Source of the DNA: Lachnospiraceae bacterium UBA3785
GTDB taxonomy: Bacteria > Bacillota > Clostridia > Lachnospirales > Lachnospiraceae
Direction of reading: 5' to 3'
NCBI GenBank assembly: GCA_002369495.1
Contig: DFFD01000175.1
Location: 457-7,568, forward strand
DNA: 7,112 bases
The translations under genes were made by a program, and so were the position numbers. Below are positions 6,151 to 7,112 of the stretch, piece after piece; position 1 is the first letter of the stretch, and the number at the start of each line of letters is the position of its first letter. The notes under the pieces were generated by a model. That model was given only the letters and a program-made list of their open reading frames with translations. It ran no database searches and was not told the origin of the DNA.

Positions 6151-6717
6151 ATGGAAAAGAGAGAAGCACTTGAGAAACTGCTCGCGGGGAACGCGCGCTA
6201 TCTGGAAGCGAAAAATGAGATCGGGGACATCTCCCCGGAGATCCGGCGGGAGACTGCGGAGAACGGGCAGCACCCCTTTGCAATCGTCATCACCTGTTCG
6301 GACGCGAGGGTGGTGCCGGAGGCGGTCTTCTCCTGCGGCATCGGCGATCTCTTCGTGATCCGGGTGGCGGGCAACGTCATCGACAACCACCAGCTCGGCA
6401 GCATCGAGTATGCGGCGGAGCACCTCGGGACGAAGCTCGTCATGGTGCTCGGGCACACGCACTGCGGCGCGGTCGACGCGGCGATCCACCATGATCCCTC
6501 GGGCTACATCCGCTTTCTGACGGACGAGATCCGGGAGGCGATCGGCGAGGAGACGGATCCGCTGAAGGCGTGCTGCCTCAATGTGCGGCGGAGCATTTTC
6601 CGGATCGAGTCGAGCCTCGCGATCCGGAAGGACGAGGAGGAAGGGCTGGCGGTCGTCGGGGCGGTCTACGATATCGAGACCGGAAAGGTCGACATCATCG
6701 ACGGTGAGGGACTGTGA
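6151..6717 (+). CDS. Beta-class carbonic anhydrase
   Basis: This 188-residue cytosolic zinc enzyme interconverts CO2 and bicarbonate. The beta-class zinc site is complete: Cys49 in TCSDAR (48-53) with the Asp51-Arg53 pair, and His102 and Cys105 in GHTHCGAV (101-108). The conserved VIRVAGNVID (69-78) and GSIEYAAEHLGTKLVMVLGH (83-102) segments lie between them. Its length suits the short, clostridial-type beta-carbonic anhydrases. The start has GGGGAGG (6136-6142), 8 bases upstream, and a good promoter at 6080-6108. It is a single gene, divergent from the polyphosphate operon and convergent with truA. Its stop codon (6715-6717) abuts the first GGGACGGTTCC unit of the right-hand palindromic element. 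It may supply bicarbonate for carboxylation or buffer intracellular pH; the specific role is not shown by context. Confidence 0.96.
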   Translation: MEKREALEKLLAGNARYLEAKNEIGDISPEIRRETAENGQHPFAIVITCSDARVVPEAVFSCGIGDLFVIRVAGNVIDNHQLGSIEYAAEHLGTKLVMVLGHTHCGAVDAAIHHDPSGYIRFLTDEIREAIGEETDPLKACCLNVRRSIFRIESSLAIRKDEEEGLAVVGAVYDIETGKVDIIDGEGL

Positions 6718-6834
6718 GGGACGGTTCCCGAAAATACAGGGACGGTTCCTGTGGGACGGTTCTTAAGAAAAAAACGAGCTGCGTTTGCAGCTCGCTTTTT
6801 TCTTAAGAACCGTCCCTGGGAACCGGCCCCCGGG
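6718..6834. repeat. GGGACGGTTCC palindromic repeat element, copy B
   Basis: Three direct units lie at 6718-6728, 6739-6749 and 6753-6762, and inverted units at 6807-6816 (GAACCGTCCC) and 6818-6828 (a diverged copy, GGGAACCGGCC). The central part is a near-perfect palindrome: 6753-6773 pairs with 6796-6816 over 21 bp without mismatch. One A/C mismatch follows (6774/6795), then 8 bp of terminator stem with a 4-base loop. The element fills the gap between the carbonic anhydrase stop and the truA stop. It shares its right-hand core with the element at 3543-3633 but has more left-hand units and an extra spacer (GAAAATACA, 6730-6738). Confidence 0.85.
6768..6801. terminator. Bidirectional intrinsic terminator inside repeat copy B
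   Basis: CGAGCTGC (6775-6782) pairs with GCAGCTCG (6787-6794) around a GTTT loop. A7 precedes the stem (6768-6774) and, after one C, T6 follows it (6796-6801). It works in both directions and sits between convergent carbonic anhydrase and truA genes. The flanking AAG/CTT and GGTTC/GAACC arms extend the stem to 29 pairs. Confidence 0.87.
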
Positions 6835-6839
6835 ATGCG

Positions 6840-7112
6840 TCAGTTGTAGCGCACCTCCATCAGCGTGAGCCCCTGCGGCGGGGCGGTCGGGCCGGCCTGG
6901 TTCCGGTCGCGGGCATTAAGGAGCGCCTCCATCGAGAAGGGGTCGCGCCTGCCCTCGCCGACCTCGATCAGGGTCCCGACGAGGATCCGGACCATGTACT
7001 GCAGGAAGCCCTCGCCGATGAACTCGATGTCGATTTCGTCCTCCGTCTCGCGGATGTGGATCGCAAAGAGGCGGCGAACCGTGGATTTCTTCATCCTGGG
7101 GTTGCCGCAGAA
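6840..7112 (-). CDS. truA: tRNA pseudouridine(38-40) synthase TruA, C-terminal part, cut by window edge
   Basis: This is the C-terminal 90 residues of TruA, which makes pseudouridine at positions 38-40 of the tRNA anticodon arm. The frame stays open to the window edge: FCGNPRMKKSTVRRLFAI matches the family's FCG...K.TVR segment. It is followed by the strongly conserved GEGFLQYMVRILVGTLIEVG and the C-terminal AGPTAPPQGLTLMEVRYN. An internal ATG at 7094 is not the start, because conserved residues precede it. The upstream two thirds, with the catalytic Asp, lie beyond the window. It is convergent with the carbonic anhydrase gene, and its stop is a few bases from the palindromic element that probably terminates it. 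Confidence 0.96.
   Translation of the reverse strand, partial: FCGNPRMKKSTVRRLFAIHIRETEDEIDIEFIGEGFLQYMVRILVGTLIEVGEGRRDPFSMEALLNARDRNQAGPTAPPQGLTLMEVRYN

Noticed and set aside
5834..6283. Minus-strand open frame (149 codons) spanning the divergent spacer
   Set aside because: It overlaps the start of the VTC-domain gene in another frame and the carbonic anhydrase gene on the opposite strand, and shows no family features.

Overview
This GC-rich window looks like the chromosome of a high-GC member of the Clostridia (Lachnospiraceae-like or a relative). The reasons are the Firmicutes-type order dnaK-dnaJ-prmA-rsmE, strong AGGAGG-type ribosome binding sites, and a polyphosphate-polymerase / DUF4956 / Cthe_2159-like beta-helix cluster of a kind found in clostridial genomes. 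The species cannot be fixed from the sequence alone.

Layout. Positions 1-1745 hold the end of the chaperone operon: the last 159 codons of dnaK, a spacer with a stable hairpin, complete dnaJ and an intrinsic terminator. Positions 1762-3535 carry prmA and rsmE, two translation-apparatus methyltransferases whose stop and start codons are 1 nt apart. From 5957 down to 3607 on the minus strand runs a tight three-gene operon: a VTC-domain polyphosphate polymerase, a DUF4956 membrane protein with a C-terminal ACT-like domain, and an exported Cthe_2159-like carbohydrate-binding beta-helix protein. A divergent spacer (5958-6150) separates it from a plus-strand beta-class carbonic anhydrase (6151-6717). 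The 3' part of truA enters from the right edge on the minus strand.

The most unusual DNA is a pair of related palindromic elements built from GGGACGGTTCC units in direct and inverted order around a bidirectional terminator hairpin. One lies in the convergent rsmE / beta-helix gap (3543-3633), the other in the convergent carbonic anhydrase / truA gap (6718-6834). Together they bracket the whole polyphosphate-operon plus carbonic-anhydrase segment. In the left copy the minus-strand gene reads into the repeat, so the repeat encodes its last residues.

How the genes may work together: DnaK/DnaJ do protein folding, and PrmA/RsmE/TruA modify ribosomal protein, 16S rRNA and tRNA. The minus-strand operon plausibly makes polyphosphate at the membrane and links it to a cell-surface polysaccharide-binding protein. 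That last link is inference from family membership and operon structure; no function is established for the combination.
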